Source: Marinifilum_A sediminis
Lineage (GTDB): Bacteria; Bacteroidota; Bacteroidia; Bacteroidales; Marinifilaceae
Assembly: GCA_947496465.1 (NCBI GenBank)
Contig: CANMCX010000019.1
Coordinates: 1-62,490, forward strand
Direction of reading: 5' to 3'
DNA length: 62,490 nt
This document shows positions 36,701 through 46,277 of this stretch, one piece after another. Positions within the stretch are counted from its first letter, which is position 1, and every line of letters begins with the position of its first letter. Below the pieces are notes generated by a model, which searched no databases, was not told where the DNA came from, and saw nothing but the letters and a program-made list of their open reading frames with translations. The position numbers and the translations under genes are program-made.

Positions 36701-39700
36701 TTTCCTTTAAAATATTTTGGTTTGTATTTTTTGCTTGAAAGCCTTTCCAAATATTGTTTGTTCGAATATTCCGATGATGCAAAATTAAATCCAAACCATT
36801 TCAATCTATGGTAGTTTTTCAGGAATGATACATTGTTATTTAAATAATTAGTATTAAAACCTACGAAAGTACTGGTATTAAAAAATTCACTATTAACATA
36901 TGGAGAACGATAATAATGGTTCTTTCTGAAATTAATATTTGTTTTCCAGGAATGACTCTTAAATTGATCCAAAGAAGAATCGTACATAGAAGCCAGAACT
37001 TCAGCATTTGCATTCTTACTATCCGAATTCTTAATCTTAAAACTCCATGATTCCTTGTTTCCAGGAGTCAATTTATTTCTAAAGCTTAAAGTTTCTATGT
37101 TTAATTCTCTTTCCTCTTCTTTAAAACTTGTAGAAAACTGTTTTTGAAACAAGCTATTGTACTTTACAAAGTAAAGATTGAAATCCAGTTTATTTTTATA
37201 ATGCTGAGCTACCGGTACGTTTACAATTGCACTTCCAGTTTCAACAGAAATCAACTCACTAAACACCAATTTTCCCTGATAATAAGCTTCCAAATTCACC
37301 TTAAGATCCTGACAAGCAGTTTTTAGTTTTAGAGATACAAATCGATCTTGCTTAAAATTCGAGTTGATGATATCATATTCAAACATCTGATTGTCAGCAA
37401 GAGAAGTATCCTCTGGATGATACACCTGAAAATGTCTGTTTACTATTATGGTATCTCTAAATTCATCAACGGCTATCACCTTCATCTTATAGCGACCTGA
37501 TTTCCAATCAGAAATATCTGGCAATTCACAATCCTTAGAATTTGTCGCGGCAAATTTTCTAGAAAAGACCACTGTTTCTTCTTTCCAATATTGCATTACA
37601 TCAGTTCTATCGTAAGGCTCATGTGGAAACAGTTTTATATATTTCTCCTTTGGAATGTATTTCAGTTCCGCTACTTCCCAAGGCTTTTTCCTCACCACTC
37701 TGTCTGGGCTCTTCAGTTTTTGAATGAGTATTTCTAGCTCTGCATCAACAGGCTGATTGTTTAAATTCTTTGTCTCAATTTTAACTTTATGAGACATACT
37801 ACTATTTAGTTTTCTGCCTAAAAAGAAGTCAACTTTTAAATTGTGATAACCCACATGAACATTTTGCGTAGCACTTCTGGTTTCCCCATTACTATCGGTA
37901 ACATTCGCTTTTATCGTATAAACAAAAATCGGTTTGTTCGACTTTTCTGTCAAAGAATCGGGAATGGCTATAAAATCGATACTAAATTTGCCTTTCTCAT
38001 CGGTTTGCGTTGTTCCTGTTTTTATGATTTTTGACGATCCTCCATAATAATTTCTTCCCCAAATAGGCAAAACCTCTCTTGTAACCGTATATTTAGTGTT
38101 AGCATTGGATACCGAAGAACCTAAAAATGCTTTTGCCAAACCACTTATTCTAACACTATCTCCTACTACATAATTATCAGAAACAGCATCGAATGAAACT
38201 TCAAATTTAGGACGTTTGTACTCTTCAACCGAAAATTCAACTTCAGCAGTTTCAATATCATCAATCTTCTCATAATATTCATCTTCATCAATTAGGTCTG
38301 TACCATAGTCCTCATCCATTTCAATGGTAAATTCACCAGTCATTAAATTACGAGGCAATTTAAACTCCCCACTTATCGAACCAAATTCATTGGTTTTTAA
38401 GCGCATTTCTTTTAATTCCTCATAGTTAGAATCATAAATTACTACCGTTGTATAAGTGTTAGGTACAACTCGAGATATTCCATTTTTCTTTTCAACAAAT
38501 ATTCCTTTAAAATAAACCGTCTGACCCGGACGATAAATACTTCTATCCAAGTACAAAAACATTTTGGCAATGTGCTCTTTTTCCTTCTTTTCTCTTATCG
38601 AACGAGAACTTATGTAGCCATTATCTTTTAGAAGCGTATCATTTTTATGAATCGCTAAAATTTTTAAATATCCATAATTCTCATTTTTTTTAATGAAAAA
38701 CTCACCATTGGCATTTGTCTTACCAACTTGCTTGGATCTTTTAGGTGATGTCACAATAATTTCAACATCTTTCAAAGGATTTCCATTTTCCCTATCCAAT
38801 AATTTAATTGCAAGATCATCACTTCTACTAATATCCAGAATAGACATGCCACTCACACAAATAACCTCCTGACTATAGATATGCTGTATGGACTGAATGT
38901 TCTTTTTTTGAGAAGCAACAATAAGATAATTGCCCAATTCCAAACCAGGGAAATCAACCTCTGTAGTATATTGATAGTAATCCTTTTTTGCTTGTAGTTT
39001 GTAAAAACTGGATTGTACAGGTTTGTTTTTTTGAATCATCTCCAATAACAAACTGTCTTTTTTGTAAGAATACCTTTCGAAAATAAAATCATAAGGAACT
39101 TTGTATGCCGATAAGTACAAACTATCAATACCTTTAAAGTCTACCTTCGCCAAAAAAGCTTTTTGGGGAATATTATATCTTTCAGCCTCTATCGTAACCG
39201 TTTTTTTCTCAATATTATTTTTTAAAATAGTACACAACAATCCCCCATCAGAATTTGGATACTTTTTTATCACCCTCTTACAGATTTCCAATGCTTTAAT
39301 TCGATAATCTTTCAAAACCTTATCGTTTTTCGCTCCAACTTGCATACTCCTTTGATAATAGTAATCAGCTATTTCATAATCAACACTTGCCGAAGCTGAA
39401 TGAGCATTGATAGCACTTGAAAGCTGACTTAAGGCATGAAAGTACAAATCATCTTTATCTCTATTGGTATGATTATTTCTAACGAAATTTAATCGTTCCA
39501 ATATCACATCAACATAAGCAGTAGTATCATTTGTCTGGTGAAATAATTCCAATGCCTGATACCATTTTAAAACATTTTGTTTGCGACTGTAATCATCTGT
39601 CTTGATAGATATATTTTTTACAAACTTATCGCTGGCGGCAAATAAACCTGGCTCTTTTAAATGAAATTCATTTCTAGGCTTATTTACATACCACCTATCT

Positions 39701-40311
39701 TCCTCATAGAAGTCTATTGCTCTTTGAGCCAAAAAGTCGAACAATGTCGGACGAAATTTATGTGAAGTCTTACTTTCCGATAAAATATTCAAATAATCCT
39801 GAATTGGCAATTGTTGCAAACCTATCGGATTCGACAGAGATTGTTCGAAATGTTTTGAAATCTGCCTCATGAATGTATTCACATCCCATTTCTTAAAATC
39901 ATCAGAAACATTTTTAGAAGCTACATAAGTTCTTTTTCTAATCCTATAATTGTTATCATCCAGATATTGATCTAAAAAACTCGCATAAACCGATTCTAAA
40001 ATTACATTCGTCGGAAATTCCATCTCTTGAATCGCAGCTTCCAACTCTCTCACAATCTGCTCTTGAGCTTCTTCCTCGAGTAGTAATGTAAATTTAGATT
40101 TGTAGATAAATCCTTTTACAATTTGATCACTTTGATTGGAGCGCTTCGCTTTCTTTAGTATTTTATCGACTACCAAATTTGCACTCTGGAATTTACCTTT
40201 CAGCTCCAAACCTTCCACCTCGGTCCAAAGATCATTGTATTTGTTTTGTGCTCCAGCTGTGAAAATTACCAGTACAAACAGGCTAAGAATGACTATTTTC
40301 CTCAAAATCAT
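33733..40311 (-). CDS. alpha-2-macroglobulin family protein with embedded carboxypeptidase-regulatory and TonB-plug-like domains
   Basis: This 2192-residue protein has a signal peptide (1-21, FTAGAQ) and no lipobox. The N-terminal region (about 25-380) is helical and TPR-like. MG domains follow, including the MG2 motif YLDRSIYRPGQTVYFKG near 590. At about 1199-1275 a complete carboxypeptidase-regulatory domain appears (GNISGIVTDNSGSPIPGVSV, TDINGFYSIDAP). At about 1285-1405 a SusC-like plug follows (VVVTAMGIARKDKALSGSVG, LKGTVAGVEI, IRGSNSMAAGNSPLYVIDGV, ISVLKGASATGIYGARA). The A2M core then resumes (FFFPHVRTNKKGELSFSF). The thioester motif is C1648-A-E-Q1651 in HECAEQTFSR, and the complement-like helical domain and receptor-type C-terminus follow. 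Such proteins trap proteases through bait cleavage; here the plug lies where the bait region would be expected. Confidence 0.88.
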   Translation of the reverse strand: MILRKIVILSLFVLVIFTAGAQNKYNDLWTEVEGLELKGKFQSANLVVDKILKKAKRSNQSDQIVKGFIYKSKFTLLLEEEAQEQIVRELEAAIQEMEFPTNVILESVYASFLDQYLDDNNYRIRKRTYVASKNVSDDFKKWDVNTFMRQISKHFEQSLSNPIGLQQLPIQDYLNILSESKTSHKFRPTLFDFLAQRAIDFYEEDRWYVNKPRNEFHLKEPGLFAASDKFVKNISIKTDDYSRKQNVLKWYQALELFHQTNDTTAYVDVILERLNFVRNNHTNRDKDDLYFHALSQLSSAINAHSASASVDYEIADYYYQRSMQVGAKNDKVLKDYRIKALEICKRVIKKYPNSDGGLLCTILKNNIEKKTVTIEAERYNIPQKAFLAKVDFKGIDSLYLSAYKVPYDFIFERYSYKKDSLLLEMIQKNKPVQSSFYKLQAKKDYYQYTTEVDFPGLELGNYLIVASQKKNIQSIQHIYSQEVICVSGMSILDISRSDDLAIKLLDRENGNPLKDVEIIVTSPKRSKQVGKTNANGEFFIKKNENYGYLKILAIHKNDTLLKDNGYISSRSIREKKEKEHIAKMFLYLDRSIYRPGQTVYFKGIFVEKKNGISRVVPNTYTTVVIYDSNYEELKEMRLKTNEFGSISGEFKLPRNLMTGEFTIEMDEDYGTDLIDEDEYYEKIDDIETAEVEFSVEEYKRPKFEVSFDAVSDNYVVGDSVRISGLAKAFLGSSVSNANTKYTVTREVLPIWGRNYYGGSSKIIKTGTTQTDEKGKFSIDFIAIPDSLTEKSNKPIFVYTIKANVTDSNGETRSATQNVHVGYHNLKVDFFLGRKLNSSMSHKVKIETKNLNNQPVDAELEILIQKLKSPDRVVRKKPWEVAELKYIPKEKYIKLFPHEPYDRTDVMQYWKEETVVFSRKFAATNSKDCELPDISDWKSGRYKMKVIAVDEFRDTIIVNRHFQVYHPEDTSLADNQMFEYDIINSNFKQDRFVSLKLKTACQDLKVNLEAYYQGKLVFSELISVETGSAIVNVPVAQHYKNKLDFNLYFVKYNSLFQKQFSTSFKEEERELNIETLSFRNKLTPGNKESWSFKIKNSDSKNANAEVLASMYDSSLDQFKSHSWKTNINFRKNHYYRSPYVNSEFFNTSTFVGFNTNYLNNNVSFLKNYHRLKWFGFNFASSEYSNKQYLERLSSKKYKPKYFKGNISGIVTDNSGSPIPGVSVIIKGTMLGATTDINGFYSIDAPKGSVLVFSFIGFTARDVLIGKSGTYNLAMSEDAVGCDEVVVTAMGIARKDKALSGSVGYVSAKDIRNDLFSKLKGTVAGVEILVVEEEEDEEVSFLKIRGSNSMAAGNSPLYVIDGVPMDAAAGAQFSASEIADISVLKGASATGIYGARARYGVVLISTKKGLEELTQVETRSNLKETAFFFPHVRTNKKGELSFSFDSPQALTKWRLMLFAHNKSVETASLEKWVLTQKNINVIPNAPRFLREDDTITLSVKISNLTKEEATGVAALQLFDAVTMNPIDKERIDFKSTQNFSIAAKGNSSVAWSLKIPKGIAAIQYKIVAKSGKHSDGESSILPVLANRTLVTESRPLWVSAGESKEVQFAKLKKVKSSTQTNHKFSVEYTSNPAWLAIKSLPYLMEFPHECAEQTFSRFYSNALAEVLLEKNPQIKEVINTWMNKESLKSPLEENEDLKSILISETPWVIDLQNDKENKARLAKFFDKEQVRSEQLRTSSKLKELQMSSGGFPWFSGGRENQFITQHIVSGIGHLHKLDVKCENDYKLKDIAKKAVKYLDKEFVKQYQNYCKLSKDSASVALNHQLIHYLYTRSFFKNSHPLSDKVEKVANIYLEKCENSWLTQSLYDKGMIALLMHRNGKIEIAQNIIEALSEQAVISDENGMYWKENRKSWYWYQSPTETQALLIEAFTEINGDLKKVEQLKQWLLKNKQTNKWSTTKATTEAIYALLMNGNECLSVADNTVIKLGDEKISTKKMSETEKEAGTGYFKLTWKGDEVNSKMATLKIQNKNKIAGFGGAYWQYFEDLDQIESSENKTLSIRKTMYIKETNDEGESLIPMEKSKAIQLGDLITVRLEIESKNDLEFVHLKDLRASGLEPVDVLSKYKWQDGVGYYQSTKDVATHFFFDELPKGTYVFEYEVRANNSGNFSNGISTIQSMYAPEFSSNSKGIRILID

Positions 40312-40526
40312 TTGTTTTTTTACTTATTTATTGACATTAATGACTCGTTCTCTTATTACTAATTTAAATGTGAATAGCTTATATCAGATTGCTCCTCAAA
40401 ACTTCACATCTATAAATGTAAAACTAATCAAGCAATACAATTATCATATTGTAGAATTATATTCTTAGAATCATTTTAAATTTGTTAAACAATAGTTAGC
40501 TTATTGCTACATTAAAATATATCGTA

Positions 40527-40556
40527 TAAAAAAAGAGCTTCGTTGAACGAGGCTCC
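40527..40556 (-). terminator. Rho-independent terminator
   Basis: On the minus strand GAGCCTCGTT / AACGAAGCTC (one G.T pair) is followed by TTTTTTTATACG. It lies about 45 bases behind the stop codon at 40598 and marks the end of the minus-strand cluster to its right. Confidence 0.8.
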
Positions 40557-40597
40557 TTCTTATTCTATTCTGGTTTCATTGCAAGTAAACAGATGCA

Positions 40598-41743
40598 CTA
40601 ATTTTCATCTCTTTTTCCCAAATCATGCTCTAAAAACCAATCGTATATCTCCTGATTTGTATAAACATGCCAGTCCATCCAATGTCCGACATTTGGCTCT
40701 GCTGTGAATTTTACATTTTTATTTTTTCTCATAAGTTCATTCACCAACCACTCTGTATCTTCAAATTCCACAATCCTATCAGTTTTGCCATGGAATGCCC
40801 AGATGGGCATATCAATCAACCGGTCTATATTGTTCTCAATAAAATCCATATGACGAGTAAAACCACTCATGGGTGCAATAGCTGCAAATTTATCGGGATG
40901 CTTCATAGCCAAATACCAGGTTCCCGAACCGCCCAAGCTCACACCTGTAAGATAAATTCGGTCTGTATCTACTCTATATTTTGATGTGATTTCCTGATAA
41001 AAGTTCTCAAACCAATCGTCGGTCGACCATCTTTGATTTATCGGACATTGAGGAGCTACAATTACAAAAGAAAATTCTCTTCCACGCCAGATCTGATCGG
41101 GAATGCCATGCGAAAACAATTTTATGGTGTCTTGTCCCCGACTCGATCCTCCATGCAAATAAATGATCAAAGGCCATTTCTTTAGGCTGTCTGCCTGATA
41201 AGTTTTGGGTGTATAACTGATATAATGATAATTGGTGTCCTTTTTATGCTGATTTTCTCCTCTTACAAATGTCATTTCTCTTTGCAAAGAACCATCCTCA
41301 TTCCACCAGGTGCATTTTCCATGTTTCTGCCCCTTGTTATAATGTTGTACTGATTCTCTTTCTCCATTCAAATACCAATATTCATGCAGACCATCTCGTA
41401 ACCCCTTCGAATAATTATTTTTACTCAGCAACAAACCATTTTTATACCACCGTTTAAATTCTCCTTCCTTGGTATTGCCTTTGTAGTTGCACCAAAAGCT
41501 TTTCTCCTTTATCCTTTTGTCAAAAGAACTGTAAGTTCCTTCCATCTGAATTTGTCCATCAGGGTAGTAATCCCGAACGTGATACAGTTTTTCAATCGAA
41601 TCGTATTCGATCAATCGCTTGTATTCAATAGTATCCTTGTTCGAAACCCGATCATGCAAATAATAGGTTTCAACTTGCTGAGCTTGGACTTTTATAGAAC
41701 AAACCAATACGGCGAACAATAAAATGATATTCCTGAGCTTCAT
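40598..41743 (-). CDS. exported MORN-repeat / alpha-beta-hydrolase (esterase) fusion
   Basis: This 381-residue protein has a signal peptide (1-21, KVQAQQ). Residues about 45-165 contain MORN_2-type repeats of the YwqK antitoxin-like kind (YYPDGQIQMEGTY, WYKNGLLLSKNNY, YWYLNGERESVQHY, WWNEDGSLQREM). Residues about 185-375 are an alpha/beta-hydrolase of the PHB-depolymerase/feruloyl-esterase type: oxyanion turn LIIYLHGGSS, nucleophile S269 in TGVSLGGSG, acid in GKTDRIV and catalytic His in VGHWMDW. Periplasmic or surface ester hydrolysis is expected; the substrate is unknown. The next gene upstream, also an esterase, is 24 bases away, so the two form an operon. Confidence 0.85.
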   Translation of the reverse strand: MKLRNIILLFAVLVCSIKVQAQQVETYYLHDRVSNKDTIEYKRLIEYDSIEKLYHVRDYYPDGQIQMEGTYSSFDKRIKEKSFWCNYKGNTKEGEFKRWYKNGLLLSKNNYSKGLRDGLHEYWYLNGERESVQHYNKGQKHGKCTWWNEDGSLQREMTFVRGENQHKKDTNYHYISYTPKTYQADSLKKWPLIIYLHGGSSRGQDTIKLFSHGIPDQIWRGREFSFVIVAPQCPINQRWSTDDWFENFYQEITSKYRVDTDRIYLTGVSLGGSGTWYLAMKHPDKFAAIAPMSGFTRHMDFIENNIDRLIDMPIWAFHGKTDRIVEFEDTEWLVNELMRKNKNVKFTAEPNVGHWMDWHVYTNQEIYDWFLEHDLGKRDEN

Positions 41744-41767
41744 ATTACGATTGAATTATAGTATATG

Positions 41768-43030
41768 CTAGTCAACAATTTTTGTTCTCAATGTTTTCAT
41801 TCTTTGCTTATAGTAATCATTACCACTTATTGCATAAGCTTTAGTCACATACAAAGCTGCTTTTACAAAGTCCTTATTTCTTTCGTAGTAATCTGCCATT
41901 GAATCGTATACATTTGGACTATTTGGATAAAATTCGATTCCGAACTCGAAAAACATTTTAGATTTTCCCAATTGTCCCATGTCCAAACTCATATATCCTA
42001 AGGCATTTAAGAGATCTTCCGGATATGGAGGCACCTTATACTTAAAATACGTTTCCAATTTTTCAGCTCGATAATTGATGATCTTAAACAACTCCTCTTT
42101 TGAGCTTGCTGGCGAGTTGAACTTATCTGTATTTTCCATTTGATACCATTCAAAATCGAATATCAAACCATCCATAATGGAAGGCAATGGAATGGTACCA
42201 TGCAAATCACGTGGGTAGAATTTCCATTCAAAGTTCAAGCCATTTTTCTGTTCCTGCTTTATCAGTTTTGAAAATTCAATGTTCGATCTCGCAAATAAAG
42301 TGAACTCACTGGAATCCTGCATCACATTATCAATAGTAACCTCTGGATTTTGCATGTGCAACTGCCCTCCTAAGGATAGAAATAAGGATTTCCCTCTATA
42401 ATCTTTCTCTGAAATCTTCTCCTGTGCTTCCTTCAGCAATTTTTGATTGTCCCAGTCCAAACTTGGATCAATTGCTACATAGTTAGCAAACAGTTCGGGA
42501 TGATTGATCAAAGTATAAATGGCAAATAAACCACCGTAAGAGTGTCCTATTAAGCTTCTAAACTTGCTCACCGGATATTTTTCCTCCACAAATGGGATCA
42601 ACTCCAATTGGATAAATTTACTAAACTTAGCTGCCTCTCCATTTTCCTCTTTAAATGGCATCCCATACTTCTCTGTAATTTTAGATGTGGTTAAATCTCT
42701 GGTTCTGTTCCTGGCATTCGAAACACCAACCAAAATCATATCGGGCATAAATCCGCCACTATAAAAACTATGAACATTGTTAACAGCGGGCAAAAGCACT
42801 TCCCCATCCAAACAAAAAACAAGCGGATATTTCTTGTTTTCATCTGGCTTGAAATTGGCAGGAAGTTGAACGTATATTTTTCTATATTCTTGTAGAATCT
42901 CGGAATATAAACTATCCGAGAGTCCAATATTTTGCAAATGTTGAACATCCTGTTTGCTCTGAGCATTTGTAAACTGTTGTAAAAATACCATGAGAGCGAT
43001 AAGCAATAGGGTACGCGTTCGATTCATCAT
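41768..43030 (-). CDS. exported esterase (Fes/esterase-D type) with C-terminal TPR-like region
   Basis: This 420-residue protein has a signal peptide (1-23, FTNAQ). The esterase domain at about 40-290 shows YPLVFCLDGE, nucleophile S164 in LIGHSYGGLFA, and DLHGTIPLPS with the likely catalytic His. This pattern is typical of the PF00756 esterases that include siderophore and acyl esterases. The last ~110 residues are helical repeats (LLNALGYMSLDMGQLGKSKM, YDSMADYYERNKDFVKAALY), consistent with TPRs. ATG 43030 or ATG 43027 both fit the signal peptide. It lies upstream of and adjacent to the MORN-esterase. Confidence 0.85.
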   Translation of the reverse strand: MMNRTRTLLLIALMVFLQQFTNAQSKQDVQHLQNIGLSDSLYSEILQEYRKIYVQLPANFKPDENKKYPLVFCLDGEVLLPAVNNVHSFYSGGFMPDMILVGVSNARNRTRDLTTSKITEKYGMPFKEENGEAAKFSKFIQLELIPFVEEKYPVSKFRSLIGHSYGGLFAIYTLINHPELFANYVAIDPSLDWDNQKLLKEAQEKISEKDYRGKSLFLSLGGQLHMQNPEVTIDNVMQDSSEFTLFARSNIEFSKLIKQEQKNGLNFEWKFYPRDLHGTIPLPSIMDGLIFDFEWYQMENTDKFNSPASSKEELFKIINYRAEKLETYFKYKVPPYPEDLLNALGYMSLDMGQLGKSKMFFEFGIEFYPNSPNVYDSMADYYERNKDFVKAALYVTKAYAISGNDYYKQRMKTLRTKIVD

Positions 43031-43138
43031 TTATCTGGTTTTTATTTCAATCAATTAGAAAGGATTCACTAGTTAACACTTTCAGTTTTGATTCACAAGT
43101 ATGACCGTTAATTTAGAATCAATTGCGTAGGTTTTTAA

Positions 43139-45127
43139 TTACTCATCCACTGAATTCTGAACAATGGAAACATTTTTAATTTTTCCACAGAATGTCTTGC
43201 CTTTAGTATTTCCAATCGTAGATACCGGACAGAGCATTTGAATATTCTCACTTCCAACAAATTGACCGTCTACATACAAACTTGTTTTTCCTTGCTCTCC
43301 AATCAGTTTTATTTTAACCGCTCGCTTCAAAGGAATCTGATAATCAAACACAATCACTTGCGGTCGGTGAGATGTCAACGGACTATCGCCCGCTGTTTGA
43401 TTGGCTCTTACAATTGCTATACCTCTCTTGCTAATCGTATCTTTCTTACTTTTGAATTCATATTCCAGATCGGAATAAATACTTGCCAATTCAGAAGTGA
43501 ATAATACATCCTCTTTAGTGCCCTCTTTTATTTTCTCAACAGTCATTTCCAAAGTCCATGGATACTCTACATTCTCAATCCCTGTATTTAAAGAGATACT
43601 TTTCTCCTTCTCCAAATGAATATCCTCTTTATGGGCATAAATTACTTTTCTCTTTGTAAAGTTTCTATCCAATAAATTGGTCATTGGAATTCTGTTTAAT
43701 TTAGCTGCATCCTTTTTGTAATCTTCGAATGAAAGTTGAGATTGACTCCCCCACATTTTCTCCGAAAAGATCAGAATGGAAGACATGCTAAGTCTTGTTA
43801 TCTCGGAAGTTGAATAACCTGTAGGACCGAAATCATTCCAAATGTGCATTTTACTACCTAGTAAACCCGGACTGTTTGTAAGTAGGTTCTGTTCTGTTTT
43901 ATCACTAAAAATCTCAGGAGTCCACTCTTCATAAATAAACCTGTTATCAACACCATAATAAGGCGCACCCGGCACAATATAGGTGTAAAAATGCGTTGAG
44001 TTAATAAACTGATACCCACGTTTCGATTTGTCTTGTGCATCACTAGTCTCCCACATGTCAATTACAATATCCTTATCAATTTTTGTTTTTCCTGGCATGT
44101 GTTCAAATCCCGACCAGATACGAGTTTGTTTGCCATTTTTCTTTACAATGGCATTAAAATAATTGATGTACTTTCTAAAGGTGTTTCCAATATGATATTT
44201 CAAGGAATCATCTTTGATCCTATTAATTCTGTACTCATCTGTACCCAAATGGAAGTCGGGTGCATCGAAATGTGGAATCACCTCTTCCAAAATTTCCTCC
44301 ATAAATGTATAGGTATCAGGATTGGTGATATCAAGATAATTAGCAGTCAACCATTTGCTTTTCAGATCGGGTCGTACATTGGTGAAAGCCAAAGAATGCC
44401 CTGGTGAATCAATTTCAGGAGTAATCACGATTCCGTAGGAATGAGCAAAATCCTGAAGTTCTCTTATTTGTTCCCAAGTATAATGACCATCTTTAGCCGT
44501 GAGTTCAGGATATATTTCACTCTCTAAACGGTAAGCACTATATCCTCCCCACGAGTTATCGCTTAAATGCAGATGCAGTTCGTTCATCTTTGCCCAAGCC
44601 ATTATTTTAATAAAATCCTTTAGTTCATCAAACGTAAAAAACTTTCGAGTCACATCTAACAACAACATTCTTTTCCCATATTTTGGATAATCCGTAATCA
44701 ATCCTTTTGGAAAACTTTGTTTGTATTTTTCCTGAGAAAACAGTTGTAGTAAAGTTCTGCTAGCATTTACCAATGCTTTGTATGAGGATGCCTCAACTTT
44801 CGTTTCCCTTCCCAAATCAATACGGTAAGCATTCTTATGCTCGCCAATAGCTTTGTAATTCAAATCAATGTTTACAAAAAGTGAATTTTTAGCATTTTTC
44901 TCAACAACATTTACATTCAAATCTTTTAGTTCTTGCTCGAATCGATTCAGAAACAGTTGCTCCTTTTCAGGTGCTTCCTTATCCCAATTTAAAAAGATTG
45001 CATTGTACTTTACTACTTCCCCTGCACTATCCCATTCCTGAACTGCTGGGATTACATTTATTCTTTCTTGAGAGAAGGATGGAATCAGAAAAAGGATTAA
45101 GAGTAAACTTAGAATTGTTTTTTTCAT
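43139..45127 (-). CDS. glycoside hydrolase family 20 beta-N-acetylhexosaminidase
   Basis: This 662-residue protein has a signal peptide (1-19, LIPSFSQ). A GH20 N-terminal domain spans to about 145 and the catalytic barrel begins KRMLLLDVTRKFFTFDEL. Substrate-binding motifs NELHLHLSDN and ITPEIDSPGHS are present. The catalytic pair is D297-E298 in HLGTDEYR, where the Asp orients the substrate acetamido group and the Glu is the acid. The C-terminal ~150 residues form a beta-sandwich (LYVDGQFVGSENIQ), perhaps a lectin-like or laminin-G-like module. It would release GlcNAc or GalNAc from chitin-like or host/peptidoglycan glycans in the periplasm. No SusC/D pair is adjacent, so it is not in a classical PUL. 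Confidence 0.93.
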   Translation of the reverse strand: MKKTILSLLLILFLIPSFSQERINVIPAVQEWDSAGEVVKYNAIFLNWDKEAPEKEQLFLNRFEQELKDLNVNVVEKNAKNSLFVNIDLNYKAIGEHKNAYRIDLGRETKVEASSYKALVNASRTLLQLFSQEKYKQSFPKGLITDYPKYGKRMLLLDVTRKFFTFDELKDFIKIMAWAKMNELHLHLSDNSWGGYSAYRLESEIYPELTAKDGHYTWEQIRELQDFAHSYGIVITPEIDSPGHSLAFTNVRPDLKSKWLTANYLDITNPDTYTFMEEILEEVIPHFDAPDFHLGTDEYRINRIKDDSLKYHIGNTFRKYINYFNAIVKKNGKQTRIWSGFEHMPGKTKIDKDIVIDMWETSDAQDKSKRGYQFINSTHFYTYIVPGAPYYGVDNRFIYEEWTPEIFSDKTEQNLLTNSPGLLGSKMHIWNDFGPTGYSTSEITRLSMSSILIFSEKMWGSQSQLSFEDYKKDAAKLNRIPMTNLLDRNFTKRKVIYAHKEDIHLEKEKSISLNTGIENVEYPWTLEMTVEKIKEGTKEDVLFTSELASIYSDLEYEFKSKKDTISKRGIAIVRANQTAGDSPLTSHRPQVIVFDYQIPLKRAVKIKLIGEQGKTSLYVDGQFVGSENIQMLCPVSTIGNTKGKTFCGKIKNVSIVQNSVDE

Positions 45128-45158
45128 TTTATTTCTGCGATATTTTAAGCGTAGTATT

Positions 45159-46193
45159 TTATTTTGCTCTCTCCAGTTTGCGTAGCACTTTTATTCGTTT
45201 TTTGGTTTTCTCATCCATTAATGCAAAAATTTCTTCACTCGTTTTTCCTTCAACTGGCAAATACCAAATGCATCTGGAATAGAATTTTAACAAATCCTTT
45301 GAATTGAATTTATATCCCTTACGTGCAAAAAAGTAATTTCTCAACATCCTTAACCTGTCGGCACTCAAAGGTTCTAATTCTTCCAATTCTGCTATCTCCG
45401 CCTGATAAGCCAAAGATTCAGGATCCTGATACTCGGCAATTCTTCCCGGAACATATATGTTTATATCCTCAATGGGTTTCAAGTTCTTTTTTTTCAATTC
45501 TATAAAACCATCTTTAATGTAAAAATTTCTAGCCCTCTTATTCCCCACACCTACTATTTTCCAATCATCATAATAAGAAATGTCTTCAAGCATTTCAAAT
45601 TCGATATCACTTCCCATGTCAATTTGAAGCGTAAAGTCTGCAATTCCTTTTCCTGCCCAGTTCTTTGCCGTCAATAGTACGTAATTGTAAAAACTACCAC
45701 CCGAACTATCGTAACCTCCATTAAAAGAATAGGTATGCTTTACAATGTTAAGACCACTTTTAAACCTGGCTTTAAAATAGTAAACGTAGTTCCATTCCCC
45801 CTCTACTTCCTTCAATTTGGTAAAAGGCGTATCCTTTAACAATCCGAACTTATAATCCGTCAAACTATCATTTATTACCACCGTAAAATCTTCTATGTCT
45901 GGCTTTCTTTTTTCAATATCAACACTGTCAACATCAGAATATTCCGGAGAGTATTTAGGAGGAACAACAAAACCTACTGTGAGTTCCTTTTCCTCTTTCG
46001 GATTAAAAAATTCAAAATAGACATCCACATACATATCATTACGTAAGGTAAGTTTCAACACTTCCTTCTGGATTTCAATATCAGATTCCAATACTGGAAA
46101 CAAATCTCCTCCACTACTATTTAGTACTGAATCATTGGATTGAAAAAGTAATGCCAACAATACAATCAAACCAACTTTTAAATATTTAATCAT
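45159..46193 (-). CDS. exported DUF4424-like protein with C-terminal YARHG domain
   Basis: This 344-residue protein has a hydrophobic N-terminus (LKVGLIVLLALLF). The central part (about 30-240) is beta-rich with KLTLRNDMYVDVYFEFFNP and NIVKHTYSFNGGYDSSGGSF, the pattern of DUF4424-type extracytoplasmic proteins. The end carries a YARHG module (LRMLRNYFFARKGYKF, FYSRCIWYLP), a peptidoglycan/periplasm-associated domain of unknown function. It starts 66 bases ahead of the GH20 gene in the same direction, so co-expression is likely. Confidence 0.7.
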   Translation of the reverse strand: MIKYLKVGLIVLLALLFQSNDSVLNSSGGDLFPVLESDIEIQKEVLKLTLRNDMYVDVYFEFFNPKEEKELTVGFVVPPKYSPEYSDVDSVDIEKRKPDIEDFTVVINDSLTDYKFGLLKDTPFTKLKEVEGEWNYVYYFKARFKSGLNIVKHTYSFNGGYDSSGGSFYNYVLLTAKNWAGKGIADFTLQIDMGSDIEFEMLEDISYYDDWKIVGVGNKRARNFYIKDGFIELKKKNLKPIEDINIYVPGRIAEYQDPESLAYQAEIAELEELEPLSADRLRMLRNYFFARKGYKFNSKDLLKFYSRCIWYLPVEGKTSEEIFALMDEKTKKRIKVLRKLERAK

Positions 46194-46277
46194 GATTTAT
46201 TTTTTCTGATCTAACCTGTGATAATTCTGCGTTATCTAGCCCCTTACCTAATAGTTTAGCTTATATCGCCAATAAAC

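Noticed and set aside
43139..45127. GH20 gene as part of a polysaccharide-utilisation locus
   Set aside because: No SusC/SusD pair or hybrid regulator is adjacent; the TonB receptor at 12071 is 30 kb away and lacks a SusD partner.
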